Shown here in pieces: positions 19,330-28,662 of a stretch of DNA of 64,000 nt. The position numbers were made by a program, and so were the translations under genes. The notes beneath the pieces are model-generated. The model was not told the origin of the DNA. It saw only the letters and a program-made list of their open reading frames with translations, and did not search any database. The stretch lies in NCBI RefSeq assembly GCF_900096955.1, contig NZ_FMYL01000001.1, positions 1-64,000 of the forward strand, in the 5' to 3' direction. The stretch comes from Acinetobacter boissieri (lineage in GTDB: Bacteria > Pseudomonadota > Gammaproteobacteria > Pseudomonadales > Moraxellaceae). How positions within the stretch are numbered: the stretch's first letter is position 1; each line of letters opens with the position of its first letter.

Positions 19330-19815
19330 ATGAGTTCAAAAAAAACAGGTCAAAGTTTTGAAGCAACGTTTGACCGTATTGGTAATTACGCTGTTGAAGC
19401 ATTTCACTATTTAGCACTATTTATTATTGGCTGTATGATTGCATGGTCAGCAGTCAATACAACGATTGATATTTTTACGCAAAAACCATACGCAACCATT
19501 GATGATATTCTACTCCTCTTTATCTACCTAGAACTTGGCGCAATGGTTGGAATTTACTTTAAAACCAACCATATGCCTGTACGTTTTCTAATTTACATTG
19601 CAATTACTGCACTAACTCGATTACTCATTTCGGTCATTCAGCACGACCATAAAGCAGATGTTGGACTATTAGTTATTTCAGGCGCAATTTTAATTTTAGC
19701 TGTTGCCATTTTTATTGTACGTTACGCGTCTTGGCACTACCCATCAATGATTAAAGAAAAACATGCACTGAAATCGCAACGAAGACTTAATCCTGAAGAT
19801 GATGAGTTGGCTTAA
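19330..19815 (+). CDS. PsiE-family inner-membrane protein
   Basis: This 161-residue protein has four hydrophobic segments (about 26-45, 55-78, 85-103, 112-132) and the PsiE-type arrangement with DILLLFIYLELGAMVGIYF and the conserved NHMPVRF loop. PsiE is induced by phosphate starvation in E. coli, but its biochemical role is unknown. No Pho regulon site is evident here. The gene stands alone, divergent from baeS, and ends at a bidirectional terminator. Confidence 0.8.
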   Translation: MSSKKTGQSFEATFDRIGNYAVEAFHYLALFIIGCMIAWSAVNTTIDIFTQKPYATIDDILLLFIYLELGAMVGIYFKTNHMPVRFLIYIAITALTRLLISVIQHDHKADVGLLVISGAILILAVAIFIVRYASWHYPSMIKEKHALKSQRRLNPEDDELA

Positions 19816-19816
19816 A

Positions 19817-19852
19817 ATGAAATACACTCAACTAAAAAGCTGAGTGTATTTA
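19817..19852. terminator. Bidirectional terminator between psiE-like and PLD genes
   Basis: The 11-bp stem AAATACACTCA / TGAGTGTATTT (19820-19851) with a 10-nt loop lies between the convergent stops at 19815 and 19853. Confidence 0.7.
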
Positions 19853-21313
19853 TTAAAAACTAGAAAAACCTGTCCACTCCATCAAACGGTACAGCCAATA
19901 CTTGAAGTAGGAATGGCTTGCATAAGTTTCATAATCTAAACTCTTTTGAGCATGCTCACGACCAAACCAAGTTTGGTCAAATGATTCTTGTGCCGTCTTA
20001 AATACCAACTCATTGGCTAAACCCACCACACGTATATCTGTTTCTAAATTATAGTTCTGTAAATTACGTGCAGTTAAATTCGCCGAGCCAAGAATGAGCT
20101 CCGAGGTTTTTCCGTCGCTTGAACGTTTTTGTATCACTTTACTATGACAATGCTCACACCAACGTACATCCAAACCTGCATCATGTAACTCCTGTGCCAC
20201 AGGTTGATTTGGAATACCGTTTTTATATCTGGCAACTGTTTCTTGATTTGGATTAAGTAAAGCCCGAATCTTAACGCCCCTGCTGTGAGCCTCTTTTAAT
20301 GCATGAACCACCTGACGATCTGCAATATAAAAAGCTGTTAAATCGATCTGATCATTTTTATTAGCCGTATCGAGTAGCTTCAATACTGCGCGTTCAATTG
20401 ACTTTTCTGTGAGTACTTGGGCTTGTAGTGTGCTTGCAGTAATGGGTTCATTTTTAACCAACACATAAGGCAAGTCTGCACCTGACATTCTTGCCACAGG
20501 CTGTTCACTATTAAGTATATCTACAGCAGCAGATCCATGTACTATGACTGCAACATTACTTTGCAAAGCACCACCAGAATTAATATTTTTAGAACCAATT
20601 AAAGCCTGCCAACCCATGTCTGTATCAGCAACAATCACTTTTCTATGATTGGTTTTAAAATTAAAAAAGTTCAAGTAGCTTCTTAATGTGAGCTTGTCTG
20701 AAGACAATGGGTTAGGTAACCACCCACCGCCCACTTGATTACCTAAGCCTTGACAACATAAATACCAAAAACCCGACCAAACGGGGTTAGATGCCCGTAA
20801 TGGGGTCAAATTTGTTTCAATAACATCGATGCCAACACGGCGTAATTGTATGTATTCTTCAGGTTGAATTGCCCCATACAATGAGTTGATTTGATCTGTG
20901 ATCACACTCATACTGATTTGCGGGTTTGAACGTTTTTTCTCTACCAGTGCACCAACCAACTCTTGTGCAAATAGGCGTTGCTTTTGGCTATTGGACTGCC
21001 CAAAACGATCATTTAGTAAAAAAGTATCGAGAACGAGTGTCGTTTTTGCTCGATGTATCAGATCTAACATCGATGTAAAAATTTTTTGCTCGGTATACGG
21101 TTTTCCTTGTGCATCTATGAAAGTTTGATCAACAATCATTTCAACTTGAGACGCTCGCATCGGCCCCGTATAGTCTAACCCCTCTGGTAAAGGCTTTACT
21201 GTGTGATAAATTGCTGATGCGATATATACAAACAACAAAATGGTGAAGATTACCGCCAAATAACGCAACTTAGACCACTGGAGTTTATTCTGAAGTTTTT
21301 GGAAAATACGCAT
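19853..21313 (-). CDS. Phospholipase D / cardiolipin synthase-like membrane-anchored protein
   Basis: This PLD-superfamily protein of 486 residues has an N-terminal membrane anchor (about 17-38). The first HKD motif is complete (H223, K225, D230; GSKNINSGG follows). The second has H390 and K392 with GSANLTARN after it, but the Asp position is Arg397. Two such motifs normally form one active site for phosphatidyl transfer or phosphodiester cleavage. Whether the substrate is phospholipid is inferred. The catalytic His/Lys pairs are intact, so it may be active despite the missing second Asp. It is transcribed leftwards behind the znuD terminator. Confidence 0.82.
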   Translation of the reverse strand: MRIFQKLQNKLQWSKLRYLAVIFTILLFVYIASAIYHTVKPLPEGLDYTGPMRASQVEMIVDQTFIDAQGKPYTEQKIFTSMLDLIHRAKTTLVLDTFLLNDRFGQSNSQKQRLFAQELVGALVEKKRSNPQISMSVITDQINSLYGAIQPEEYIQLRRVGIDVIETNLTPLRASNPVWSGFWYLCCQGLGNQVGGGWLPNPLSSDKLTLRSYLNFFNFKTNHRKVIVADTDMGWQALIGSKNINSGGALQSNVAVIVHGSAAVDILNSEQPVARMSGADLPYVLVKNEPITASTLQAQVLTEKSIERAVLKLLDTANKNDQIDLTAFYIADRQVVHALKEAHSRGVKIRALLNPNQETVARYKNGIPNQPVAQELHDAGLDVRWCEHCHSKVIQKRSSDGKTSELILGSANLTARNLQNYNLETDIRVVGLANELVFKTAQESFDQTWFGREHAQKSLDYETYASHSYFKYWLYRLMEWTGFSSF

Positions 21314-21317
21314 ACAA

Positions 21318-21348
21318 AAAAGCCTGACCGATTGTGGTCAGGCTAAGT
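21318..21348 (-). terminator. Terminator of the znuD-like gene
   Basis: A perfect 9-bp stem AGCCTGACC / GGTCAGGCT (21321-21344) with a 6-nt loop is followed by a T-run on the minus strand. It separates the TonB receptor from the PLD gene. Confidence 0.88.
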
Positions 21349-21387
21349 TTAATTACACAAACTTTCAAGTAAATTCTACAGCTTTTT

Positions 21388-23427
21388 TTAAAACTTAAAG
21401 TCTACACCCACAGTAAAGTTGCGCCCCACTTGTGGTACTTGAGACAAAAACGACTCATGCTGATAAATTTTGCTGTCTAATAGATTATTTACTTTGGTAT
21501 ATACACGGTAGTCTAGCTTACTCGTCAAACTATGATTATAAGCAAAGCCTAAATTTAACATATTGTAGCTTTGACCATTGGTTTCGTAGCTTGCAATATC
21601 ATCTTGCGTAAATACATGGTAATACTCTGCATTGGCACTGTAATGATCATCAAAGTTAGCTGATATTTTTGCACCTAAACGACCACCTGGCACACGTGGT
21701 GCATTTCCTTCATCGACCAATTTACCACGGACATAATCACCAAATAACCCCACAGTATACACTGGCGATAATTGATAGCTGATATCACCATCTACCCCGT
21801 AAAAACGAGCTTTAGATTGACGGTACTGAACTAAACGAAAATCTTGGAACTGATCAAGCGTATCTGCATAAATAAAGTTATTAAACCAGTTATGGAATGC
21901 ACTGATATTATATTTCAAACGGTCGTTATCGAAATGAAAGCCAAGCTCTACATTGTTTGATTTTTCAGTACCTAAGTCATCACTACCTAGCTCATACGTA
22001 TTGGTCGCCATGTGCTTGCCATTTGAGTAAAGCTCTTGCGCCATCGGTAAACGCTCTTGGTGTGAAGCAGTCAGCGATAATTTATAATTGGGTACAAACT
22101 CCCAATCTGCTGAACCTGCTACAGAGTATGCTGTGCCAGAAAAGTTTTTCGCATCTGGATTCGTTTCACCTTGTTGAATATCAATTTTTTGATGATCTAT
22201 ACGTGAAGAGACCTGCACATGCACCTGACCCATTTGTTTTTCTTGCAAGCCAAATACACTATAACGCTGGGTGTTGGTTGGATCCATCAGTGATTCATCA
22301 CCACCAATGCTGAGTTTTTGTTGTGTATATTGTGCACCAAACTGACCTGTCCAACCTGCCCACGGCGTATTGGTCAAAACCAAACGAGTATCTGTGCCAT
22401 GACTATTAAAAGTCGTGTCAGGTACATCCCCATCCAGCTCTTGATGTTGATATTTAGTATAATTGGCCTGTAATGCGACTTTAGAAAAGCCCGCAAACGG
22501 ATCATTTAACTCTGATTTTAAGTCATAACGTTTTTGTTTTAAGTTAATCGATGAAATCGCACCATCATCATCTGCCGCATGACCACAACTGTCGGCAGTA
22601 AAGCCTGTAGAAGTGTTATTTAGCTCACATGCACCGTATGCTGCGTTGTCGCCCGGAATACCATAACGGTCATGGCGTTCACTGTATGCAACACCGACAA
22701 AACCTTTGTCGCCAATCCAAGACAAGCCCACATTGGCATCGTGTGAACGAGCAAAAGTTTCTGATTGTCTACGACCATCTGCTTGTAAGTCTTTAGGTAA
22801 AATATAGTTATTGGCATCACGGTGCATACCACCAGCACTTAAGGCAATATGATCACCTAAACCAATCACTGTTTGACCTGAATACAGCATGTCATCACTG
22901 CCCGTATTATAACGTGCTCCCACACGGCCACTATAACCATTATCTGGCATACGTGTAGGTACTTTATTGTCAACCACATTCACCAAACCACCCACAGAGC
23001 CTGCACCATATAACAAACTTTCAGGGCCTTTTAAGACTTGAATTTCTTCGGCAGAATTTGGATCAACCGTCACAGCATGGTCAGGCGATACCGATGACAC
23101 ATCTAAAGCATCACCACCATTTTGGGTGATTTTAACGCGCGCACCATCTAAACCACGAATCACAGGTCGACTTACTCCACCTGTATATTGAGCAGAATAA
23201 ATACCAGCTTTACCTTCTAAAGCATTACCAATGGTTGTTGCACCCTCAATTAAATCTTTTTGTTTTACCGTAAAGTCGCCAGCGGCATGATCTGGCTGTA
23301 CTGCTAGATCTTTTTGCCCTTTCAATTCAATTGCAGGTAAGTTATCTACAGCTGGCGTTTGAGCCAGTACACTTTGCACCGCACATGCCAGTAAAGACAA
23401 CGCAAACCACTTTTTTTGAAACTGCAT
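21388..23427 (-). CDS. znuD: TonB-dependent outer-membrane receptor, ZnuD-like (zinc uptake)
   Basis: This 679-residue outer-membrane receptor has a signal peptide (cleavage near VLAQ, residue 22), a plug domain (about 45-155; VIRGLDGARV, VLKGPESLLYG) and a 22-strand-type barrel ending in F (VGVDFKF). The stretches SSVSPDHAV and ERHDRYGIPG are characteristic of the ZnuD branch, which imports zinc in Neisseria and Acinetobacter. A perfect 12-bp Zur-like palindrome lies 28 bases before the start, supporting zinc repression. An extracellular loop with two Cys, a His and an Asp cluster (around residues 250-265) could bind metal. A different metal or a metallophore remains possible. Confidence 0.82.
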   Translation of the reverse strand: MQFQKKWFALSLLACAVQSVLAQTPAVDNLPAIELKGQKDLAVQPDHAAGDFTVKQKDLIEGATTIGNALEGKAGIYSAQYTGGVSRPVIRGLDGARVKITQNGGDALDVSSVSPDHAVTVDPNSAEEIQVLKGPESLLYGAGSVGGLVNVVDNKVPTRMPDNGYSGRVGARYNTGSDDMLYSGQTVIGLGDHIALSAGGMHRDANNYILPKDLQADGRRQSETFARSHDANVGLSWIGDKGFVGVAYSERHDRYGIPGDNAAYGACELNNTSTGFTADSCGHAADDDGAISSINLKQKRYDLKSELNDPFAGFSKVALQANYTKYQHQELDGDVPDTTFNSHGTDTRLVLTNTPWAGWTGQFGAQYTQQKLSIGGDESLMDPTNTQRYSVFGLQEKQMGQVHVQVSSRIDHQKIDIQQGETNPDAKNFSGTAYSVAGSADWEFVPNYKLSLTASHQERLPMAQELYSNGKHMATNTYELGSDDLGTEKSNNVELGFHFDNDRLKYNISAFHNWFNNFIYADTLDQFQDFRLVQYRQSKARFYGVDGDISYQLSPVYTVGLFGDYVRGKLVDEGNAPRVPGGRLGAKISANFDDHYSANAEYYHVFTQDDIASYETNGQSYNMLNLGFAYNHSLTSKLDYRVYTKVNNLLDSKIYQHESFLSQVPQVGRNFTVGVDFKF

Positions 23428-23454
23428 TTTGATTATCTCATTTTATTTGTAGTT

Positions 23455-23466
23455 ATGTTATAACAT
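23455..23466. promoter_or_regulatory. Zur-box-like operator upstream of znuD
   Basis: A perfect palindrome ATGTTATAACAT matches the core of the Zur box (GTTATA..TATAAC type) known in gammaproteobacteria. It ends 28 bp upstream of the receptor start in the divergent znuD/aspS region, a position where Zur would block transcription in zinc-replete cells. Confidence 0.75.
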
Positions 23467-23667
23467 TTAATATTTTTTACAAGTTCTATCCACAATCTAG
23501 ATGAAAGTTTTACCCTATTGTCGTTTATCAGGCTGTTTACCATGTTTTTTGAACAAATCCTTGAGGCAGTACCATGAAACATGCATAATTGAATGTCTTA
23601 AAAAAAGTATAGCATAGCGTACTTTTTAAACGATTTTTCAAATAATAGACGTTGGACATAACACGCC

Positions 23668-25449
23668 ATGATGCGAACACATTACTGTGGCTTATTAACA
23701 GAAGCCCAAATTGATCAAACAGTTACACTTTGCGGTTGGGTACACCGTCGCCGTGATCATGGCGGTGTCATTTTTCTTGATATGCGTGACCGTGATGGCC
23801 TCGTACAAGTGGTTATTGACCCAGATACTCCCGAAGCATTTGCAACGGCAGACAAAGTCCGTTCAGAATTTGTATTAAAAATTACTGGCCGTGTACGAAA
23901 ACGCTATGAAGGCACGGAAAATGCCAATATGGTGAGTGGGCAAATCGAAGTCTTAGGTAAAGAGATTGAAGTTCTTGCAAGCTCTGAAACACCACCATTT
24001 CCACTCAATGATGAAAATACAACAATTTCAGAAGACATTCGCTTAAAGTATCGTTTCTTAGATATTCGTCGCCCTGAAATGTTAGATCGTTTACGTTTCC
24101 GTTCAAAAGTAACTAACCTGATTCGTAACTATTTAGACGACCATGGGTTCTTAGATGTAGAAACACCTATTTTAACGCGTGCAACACCTGAAGGTGCACG
24201 TGACTATTTAGTACCAAGTCGTGTCTCTAACGGCAGTTTCTATGCTCTACCACAGTCACCACAGTTATTTAAACAATTGCTGATGGTTGGTGGTATCGAT
24301 CGTTACTACCAAATCGCAAAATGTTTCCGTGATGAAGACTTACGTGCTGACCGTCAGCCTGAATTCACGCAAATCGATGTTGAAACATCATTCTTAAATG
24401 ATGATGAGATCATGGATTTGATGGAAGGCATGACCACAAAAATGTTTAAAGACTTATTAAATATTGAGTTCGGTGGAAAATTCCAAAAAATGCCGTACAG
24501 TGAAGCGATGCGTGACTATGCATCAGACAAGCCTGACTTACGTATTCCCTTAAAGTTAGTTGATGTTGCTGACCTCATGCAATCGGTAGAGTTTAAAGTC
24601 TTTGCAGGCCCTGCAAAAGACCCTAAAGGCCGTGTTGCCGCGCTTCGCGTACCGAATGCAAATACCCTGTCTCGTAGCCAAATTGATGACTACACCAAAT
24701 TTGTTGGCATTTACGGTGCAAAAGGATTGGCGTACATTAAAGTCAATGAACTTGAAAAAGGCATTGAAGGTTTACAATCACCAATCGTTAAATTTATCGA
24801 ACCGATTGTATTACAACTGCTTGAGCGTGTAGGCGCACAAAACGGTGATATCGTATTCTTTGGTGCAGACAAAGCCAAAATCGTTAACGATGCCCTAGGT
24901 GCTTTACGTGTAAAAATCGGTCACGATCTAAAACTTTCAACATGTGAATGGGCACCTTTATGGGTGGTTGACTTCCCAATGTTTGAAGAAACAGATGATG
25001 GTAGATGGACGTCTGTACATCACCCGTTCACACTGCCAAAAAGCAGCGTAGAAGATGTAAAAAACAACCCTGGTGATGCACTCTCTGTTGCATACGACAT
25101 GGTGTTAAACGGCACAGAAATTGGCGGCGGTTCACTGCGTATTCACACATTAGAAATGCAAAAAGCGATTTTTGAAGCATTGGGTATTTCTGATGAAGAA
25201 GCTGAAGATAAATTCAGCTTCTTACTTGATGCATTAAAATATGGTGCACCTCCACATGGTGGTCTTGCATTTGGTTTAGACCGTCTTGTCATGCTAATGA
25301 CAGGTGCACAGTCTATTCGTGATGTCATTGCGTTCCCTAAAACTAAAACAGCTGAATGCCCACTTACAGAAGCACCTGCACCTGTTGAAGCAAATCAGCT
25401 TAGAGATTTAGGAATTCGCTTGCGCGAGCAGAAAAAACAAGAAGCTTAA
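23668..25449 (+). CDS. aspS: Aspartyl-tRNA synthetase AspS (probably non-discriminating)
   Basis: AspS is a class II synthetase charging tRNA-Asp. The 593-residue protein has an OB-fold anticodon domain (about 1-105), class II motif 2 ([14 protein letters not shown]), a bacterial insertion domain and motif 3 (GLAFGLDRL). The sequence RRRDHGG places His at residue 31, as in the Pseudomonas enzyme that also charges tRNA-Asn; E. coli has Leu there. If so, Asp-tRNA-Asn is later amidated by GatCAB. A strong terminator follows. It marks one border of the OC locus. Confidence 0.97.
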   Translation: MMRTHYCGLLTEAQIDQTVTLCGWVHRRRDHGGVIFLDMRDRDGLVQVVIDPDTPEAFATADKVRSEFVLKITGRVRKRYEGTENANMVSGQIEVLGKEIEVLASSETPPFPLNDENTTISEDIRLKYRFLDIRRPEMLDRLRFRSKVTNLIRNYLDDHGFLDVETPILTRATPEGARDYLVPSRVSNGSFYALPQSPQLFKQLLMVGGIDRYYQIAKCFRDEDLRADRQPEFTQIDVETSFLNDDEIMDLMEGMTTKMFKDLLNIEFGGKFQKMPYSEAMRDYASDKPDLRIPLKLVDVADLMQSVEFKVFAGPAKDPKGRVAALRVPNANTLSRSQIDDYTKFVGIYGAKGLAYIKVNELEKGIEGLQSPIVKFIEPIVLQLLERVGAQNGDIVFFGADKAKIVNDALGALRVKIGHDLKLSTCEWAPLWVVDFPMFEETDDGRWTSVHHPFTLPKSSVEDVKNNPGDALSVAYDMVLNGTEIGGGSLRIHTLEMQKAIFEALGISDEEAEDKFSFLLDALKYGAPPHGGLAFGLDRLVMLMTGAQSIRDVIAFPKTKTAECPLTEAPAPVEANQLRDLGIRLREQKKQEA

Positions 25450-25468
25450 TGTAATACTCAAAAATGCT

Positions 25469-25505
25469 AAACCCTTCAATGACCAGTGCATTGAAGGGTT
25501 TTTTC
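25469..25505 (+). terminator. Rho-independent terminator of aspS
   Basis: A 12-bp perfect stem AACCCTTCAATG / CATTGAAGGGTT (25470-25500) with a 7-nt loop is followed by a T-run, 20 bp after the stop. Confidence 0.92.
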
Positions 25506-25602
25506 ATAACAAGTGATCGCTTATTTAGATGGATCATTCAATGTTTGTACTTCTCCAAATGTAATGGCATAATATTTTTCAAATTTCCAACAGGGTTACA
25601 TT

Positions 25603-25824
25603 ATGGCTATGCGTCCTGAAGTACGTCGCCGTGCGTTGGTCATTATTGTCTTCTCTCTTGTGCAGTGGTTTATTATGAACTACATTTTGCATAATGGGCT
25701 ATTCAATATCACGACATATCAACGTATCTTATATTTCTGTGTCAGCAGTTTATCTGCAGCGTTGCTCATCTTTTTGTCTTTAATTTACATGGTACTTAAA
25801 GGCAATTCAGACATCCATCGCTAG
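25603..25824 (+). CDS. Small two-helix membrane protein of unknown function
   Basis: This is a 73-residue protein with a basic start (MRPEVRRR) and two hydrophobic segments (about 11-30 and 41-65), so N-in/C-in topology is likely. An AGGG ribosome-binding site precedes the ATG at 25603. I do not recognise the family. It lies between aspS and the acyltransferase with its own hairpin terminator after it, so it seems to be an independent small gene. Confidence 0.65.
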   Translation: MAMRPEVRRRALVIIVFSLVQWFIMNYILHNGLFNITTYQRILYFCVSSLSAALLIFLSLIYMVLKGNSDIHR

Positions 25825-25851
25825 ATTTGTATTGTCGTTTATTACATCAAT

Positions 25852-25877
25852 AGCTCATATGATATGAGCTATTTTTA
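25852..25877 (+). terminator. Hairpin terminator after the small membrane protein gene
   Basis: The stem AGCTCATAT / ATATGAGCT (25852-25870) is followed by ATTTTTAC. The loop is very tight unless the inner pairs open, so the call is moderate. Confidence 0.55.
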
Positions 25878-25946
25878 CATCACAGCAAATACATTTTTCA
25901 TTTATAATCCCTTTAAATAAAATACCCCAACCAGTTATTAAAACTT

Positions 25947-26813
25947 ATGCAGCCACTTCATCTTTTTCGTTATATTCCACTGTCTACCATACGGTATATG
26001 GCAAAAACATGTGCATGGTTCATCAACCGTCAGCCCAACAAAGGCATGTTACGAAAAGTGCTGATCAATTTAAAGCTTGCCTATCCTGAACTCAGCGATA
26101 CTGAACGCTTTACTTTGGCGCAAAAAAGTGTCGTTAAACAATGTTTGTCTTACGGAGAATTCATGAAATGCTGGGCAATGCCTCCGCAGTGGAGTCTTGA
26201 CCAAATTCATACCGTTCACAATGGTGACATGCTGAAAAGAGCCTTTGCAGACTTACGCGGCACTCTTCTTGTTGTGCCACATTTAGGCACATGGGAAGTG
26301 ATGAATGCTTGGCTTTGTCAGCATACTGAACTCACTATTATGTACAAACCAATTAAAGAAAAAGCCCTAGATCAATTTGTTTTACAAGCACGAGAAGTTT
26401 TAAAGTCAAAACTTGTACCTACAGATATGAGTGGGGTAAAATTATTGTTCAAAAACCTCAAATCAGGTGGCTCAAGTGTCATTTTACCCGACCATGTACC
26501 TCACCCGTCTGGTGGTGTCATTGTGCCTTTTTTTGGTATAAAAACGCTCACAAGTACACTTGCCAGTAAAATGGCACAAAAAACACAATGCAGATTGATT
26601 GGACTCAGCTGTGTTCGCCGTGACGATGGCAAAGGCTTTGACATCTACTGTGACTCGCTAGATCATGAAACCTTATATGACCGAAACACTGAAACAGCAA
26701 CTGCCGCACTTAATATGGAAATTGAAAAAATGATCAATCGCTTACCGAGCGATTATATGTGGGGCTATAAACGTTTTAGACATATTCCTGACCAAAAAGA
26801 CCCATATTCTTAA
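25947..26813 (+). CDS. Lipid A biosynthesis acyltransferase (LpxL/LpxM family)
   Basis: This 288-residue late acyltransferase adds a secondary fatty acyl chain to lipid A from acyl-ACP at the inner membrane. The catalytic HX4E motif is HLGTWE, within VVPHLGTWEVMNAW. Further family blocks are MYKPIKEKALD and PDHVPHPSGGVIVPFFG. The N-terminus has only a weak hydrophobic anchor. The sequence does not tell me whether it is the LpxL or the LpxM orthologue, or which position it acylates. No strong ribosome-binding site precedes the ATG. It sits at the aspS edge of the OC locus, coupling lipid A and core genes. Confidence 0.88.
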   Translation: MQPLHLFRYIPLSTIRYMAKTCAWFINRQPNKGMLRKVLINLKLAYPELSDTERFTLAQKSVVKQCLSYGEFMKCWAMPPQWSLDQIHTVHNGDMLKRAFADLRGTLLVVPHLGTWEVMNAWLCQHTELTIMYKPIKEKALDQFVLQAREVLKSKLVPTDMSGVKLLFKNLKSGGSSVILPDHVPHPSGGVIVPFFGIKTLTSTLASKMAQKTQCRLIGLSCVRRDDGKGFDIYCDSLDHETLYDRNTETATAALNMEIEKMINRLPSDYMWGYKRFRHIPDQKDPYS

Positions 26814-26884
26814 TATAAAATTAATTAATTGTGTAGTTATGATAATAATAATGTAATTATATGTAGGTACTATATTATTTACTT

Positions 26885-27628
26885 ATGTTATGTCAGCTAT
26901 ATAGGGTCTCTATTTTGGACACATCAAATATTACTTTATGCCTAACTATTGGGCAACGTCCACAACTCCTACGTCAAACTCTAGAAAGTCTGTTTAAGCA
27001 GGCTCAATTTGAACATATTATTGCCATTAATGACTTTGGTGATGAAGAAACCAATGCTGTTTTTAAAGCACTCTGTCCCCATGGTCAGCTGATTTGTTTA
27101 GAACAACGATTAGGGCATCATGCTGCTGTAGACTACATGTATAGCCATGTTAAAACAGAATATATCTTTCATTGTGAAGATGATTGGCACTTCAATAGTT
27201 TACCCAATTTCGAAAATACATTTGAGCTTCTCTCAAAACAACCCCAAGCGAGCTGTGTATCACTTAGACACTGTAATGATTTTTACTTTAAAGAAGAAGA
27301 AAAGCAGTATATACAGTATGAGACAATATTAGGCACACATGTTGTTCGATTAGATGTATTGCATAAACAGTGGCATGGATACACATTTAACCCGCACATT
27401 GCAAACATTCAGCTATGGCAAAGCTTTAATAAAAACTTTGCACAATTTAAAAAAGAGCGCCATATTTCAAGAAAACTTAGAGCAAAAAATAAATATATGC
27501 TTTACCTTGCAGATGGTAACTGCCATCACATTGGTGCAACACAAAGTGTATCAAACCCGCCCAAAGAGCGCTTTTTTAGTAAAGAAAACTTAAATACAAT
27601 GCTTCGTCAGGTCTTTAAGTATTCATAG
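26885..27628 (+). CDS. GT2-like glycosyltransferase of the OC locus
   Basis: This 247-residue GT-A-fold enzyme shows the GT2 pattern: an N-terminal nucleotide-binding strand (LCLTIGQRPQLLRQTLESL), then FHCEDDWHF, where EDD replaces the classical DxD. It likely adds one sugar to the LOS outer core at the cytoplasmic face of the inner membrane; the sugar is unknown. ATG at 26885 has a poor ribosome-binding site. TTG at 26915, eight bases after AGGG, is a serious alternative start. Its 3' end overlaps the convergent neighbour by 22 bases. Confidence 0.78.
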   Translation: MLCQLYRVSILDTSNITLCLTIGQRPQLLRQTLESLFKQAQFEHIIAINDFGDEETNAVFKALCPHGQLICLEQRLGHHAAVDYMYSHVKTEYIFHCEDDWHFNSLPNFENTFELLSKQPQASCVSLRHCNDFYFKEEEKQYIQYETILGTHVVRLDVLHKQWHGYTFNPHIANIQLWQSFNKNFAQFKKERHISRKLRAKNKYMLYLADGNCHHIGATQSVSNPPKERFFSKENLNTMLRQVFKYS

Positions 27629-28662
27629 TAACTTGGCGCACAACTTTCTTTAAAGTATGTCATTTTATGCATATGACTTTGACTCAAGACATCTGCTAAC
27701 TTAGACTGATTAAAATATCCTGTTTTAATCAGTCTAAGTAGTAAATGAGGTAATGTATCATCTAAATCGAGCATATTGACCTCTCCCCTTTGTTTCAACA
27801 CATCAAATAAAATCTGAAAGAAGAAATAGTGAGGAATACTTTCTTGAGTTTCCCAGAACTTTAACAGCAAAACCAAACATTTACGAATAAGCGGATTATC
27901 TCTTTTAGCCACAATAATACTATTAAGTACATTTACATGGTGACTGTCACTCCAACCAAAATAGGCATCATTCATTTTTTGCCACTGCTTTTTATCTAAA
28001 GCATGTTCTGATCTTTGATAGAAGAAGATTTCTTGCTGTAAAATAGATGGAGGAATCTTTTGAGTCAATAGAATTGTGGCATCTAGCCAAACACCACCAT
28101 AAGCATTCAGCAAAGCTAAACGCAATAAATCTGCAAAAAATGCATACTTATATACGCCATTCTGACGCTTTTCTAATACAAAACTAGGGAAATCCAAATA
28201 ATCATGAATCGTTTCATCATCTAAGCGAATGATGGTATAATCCTGCTTATATTTATCAACACTATCAATACATAATTGCACAACTTCAGGCAATGCTTGA
28301 CCTGAAAAACCCTGCCCCCAATATTGCCAAATAATTTTTTGGGTCGGTAAAACTTTTTTAGCAGTTATATCACAGTGATTAAATAGACCTTCATCATCAT
28401 AATCAATGAAATGCCCCCATGCCTGTGCAACATGTTTTTTGACATAAATATCATTTTTTCGCTCTAAACTTTTTCTCAAGGGCTTCGGTACAAAACCACA
28501 ATAAACGGCTTTCCAAGGTTTGCGCTTGACATAACTTAAAAAGTTATTTAAGGGATCGTTGAATGAAAAATGCGTGGATAGCTTGTCGTAATCGAAATTT
28601 ATAACGTTTTTTATTTCTTTTTTTGCCATTTTCCCACTCATCTTGAGTAATCTTATGATCAC
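27607..28662 (-). CDS. Capsular-polysaccharide-synthesis-type glycosyltransferase (Caps_synth/GT32-like)
   Basis: The protein has up to 351 residues. The block KIIWQYWGQGF, then FFADLLRLALLNAYGG and WLDAT, is the pattern of the Caps_synth / GT32-like family, where the Asp of LDAT helps bind the metal and nucleotide sugar. It is the last gene of the minus-strand OC operon. Candidate starts are 28662, 28641 and 28629, and all lie inside the upstream GT6 gene, so the genes overlap by at least 86 bases in different frames. The sugar specificity cannot be read. Confidence 0.8.
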   Translation of the reverse strand: MIIRLLKMSGKMAKKEIKNVINFDYDKLSTHFSFNDPLNNFLSYVKRKPWKAVYCGFVPKPLRKSLERKNDIYVKKHVAQAWGHFIDYDDEGLFNHCDITAKKVLPTQKIIWQYWGQGFSGQALPEVVQLCIDSVDKYKQDYTIIRLDDETIHDYLDFPSFVLEKRQNGVYKYAFFADLLRLALLNAYGGVWLDATILLTQKIPPSILQQEIFFYQRSEHALDKKQWQKMNDAYFGWSDSHHVNVLNSIIVAKRDNPLIRKCLVLLLKFWETQESIPHYFFFQILFDVLKQRGEVNMLDLDDTLPHLLLRLIKTGYFNQSKLADVLSQSHMHKMTYFKESCAPSYYEYLKT

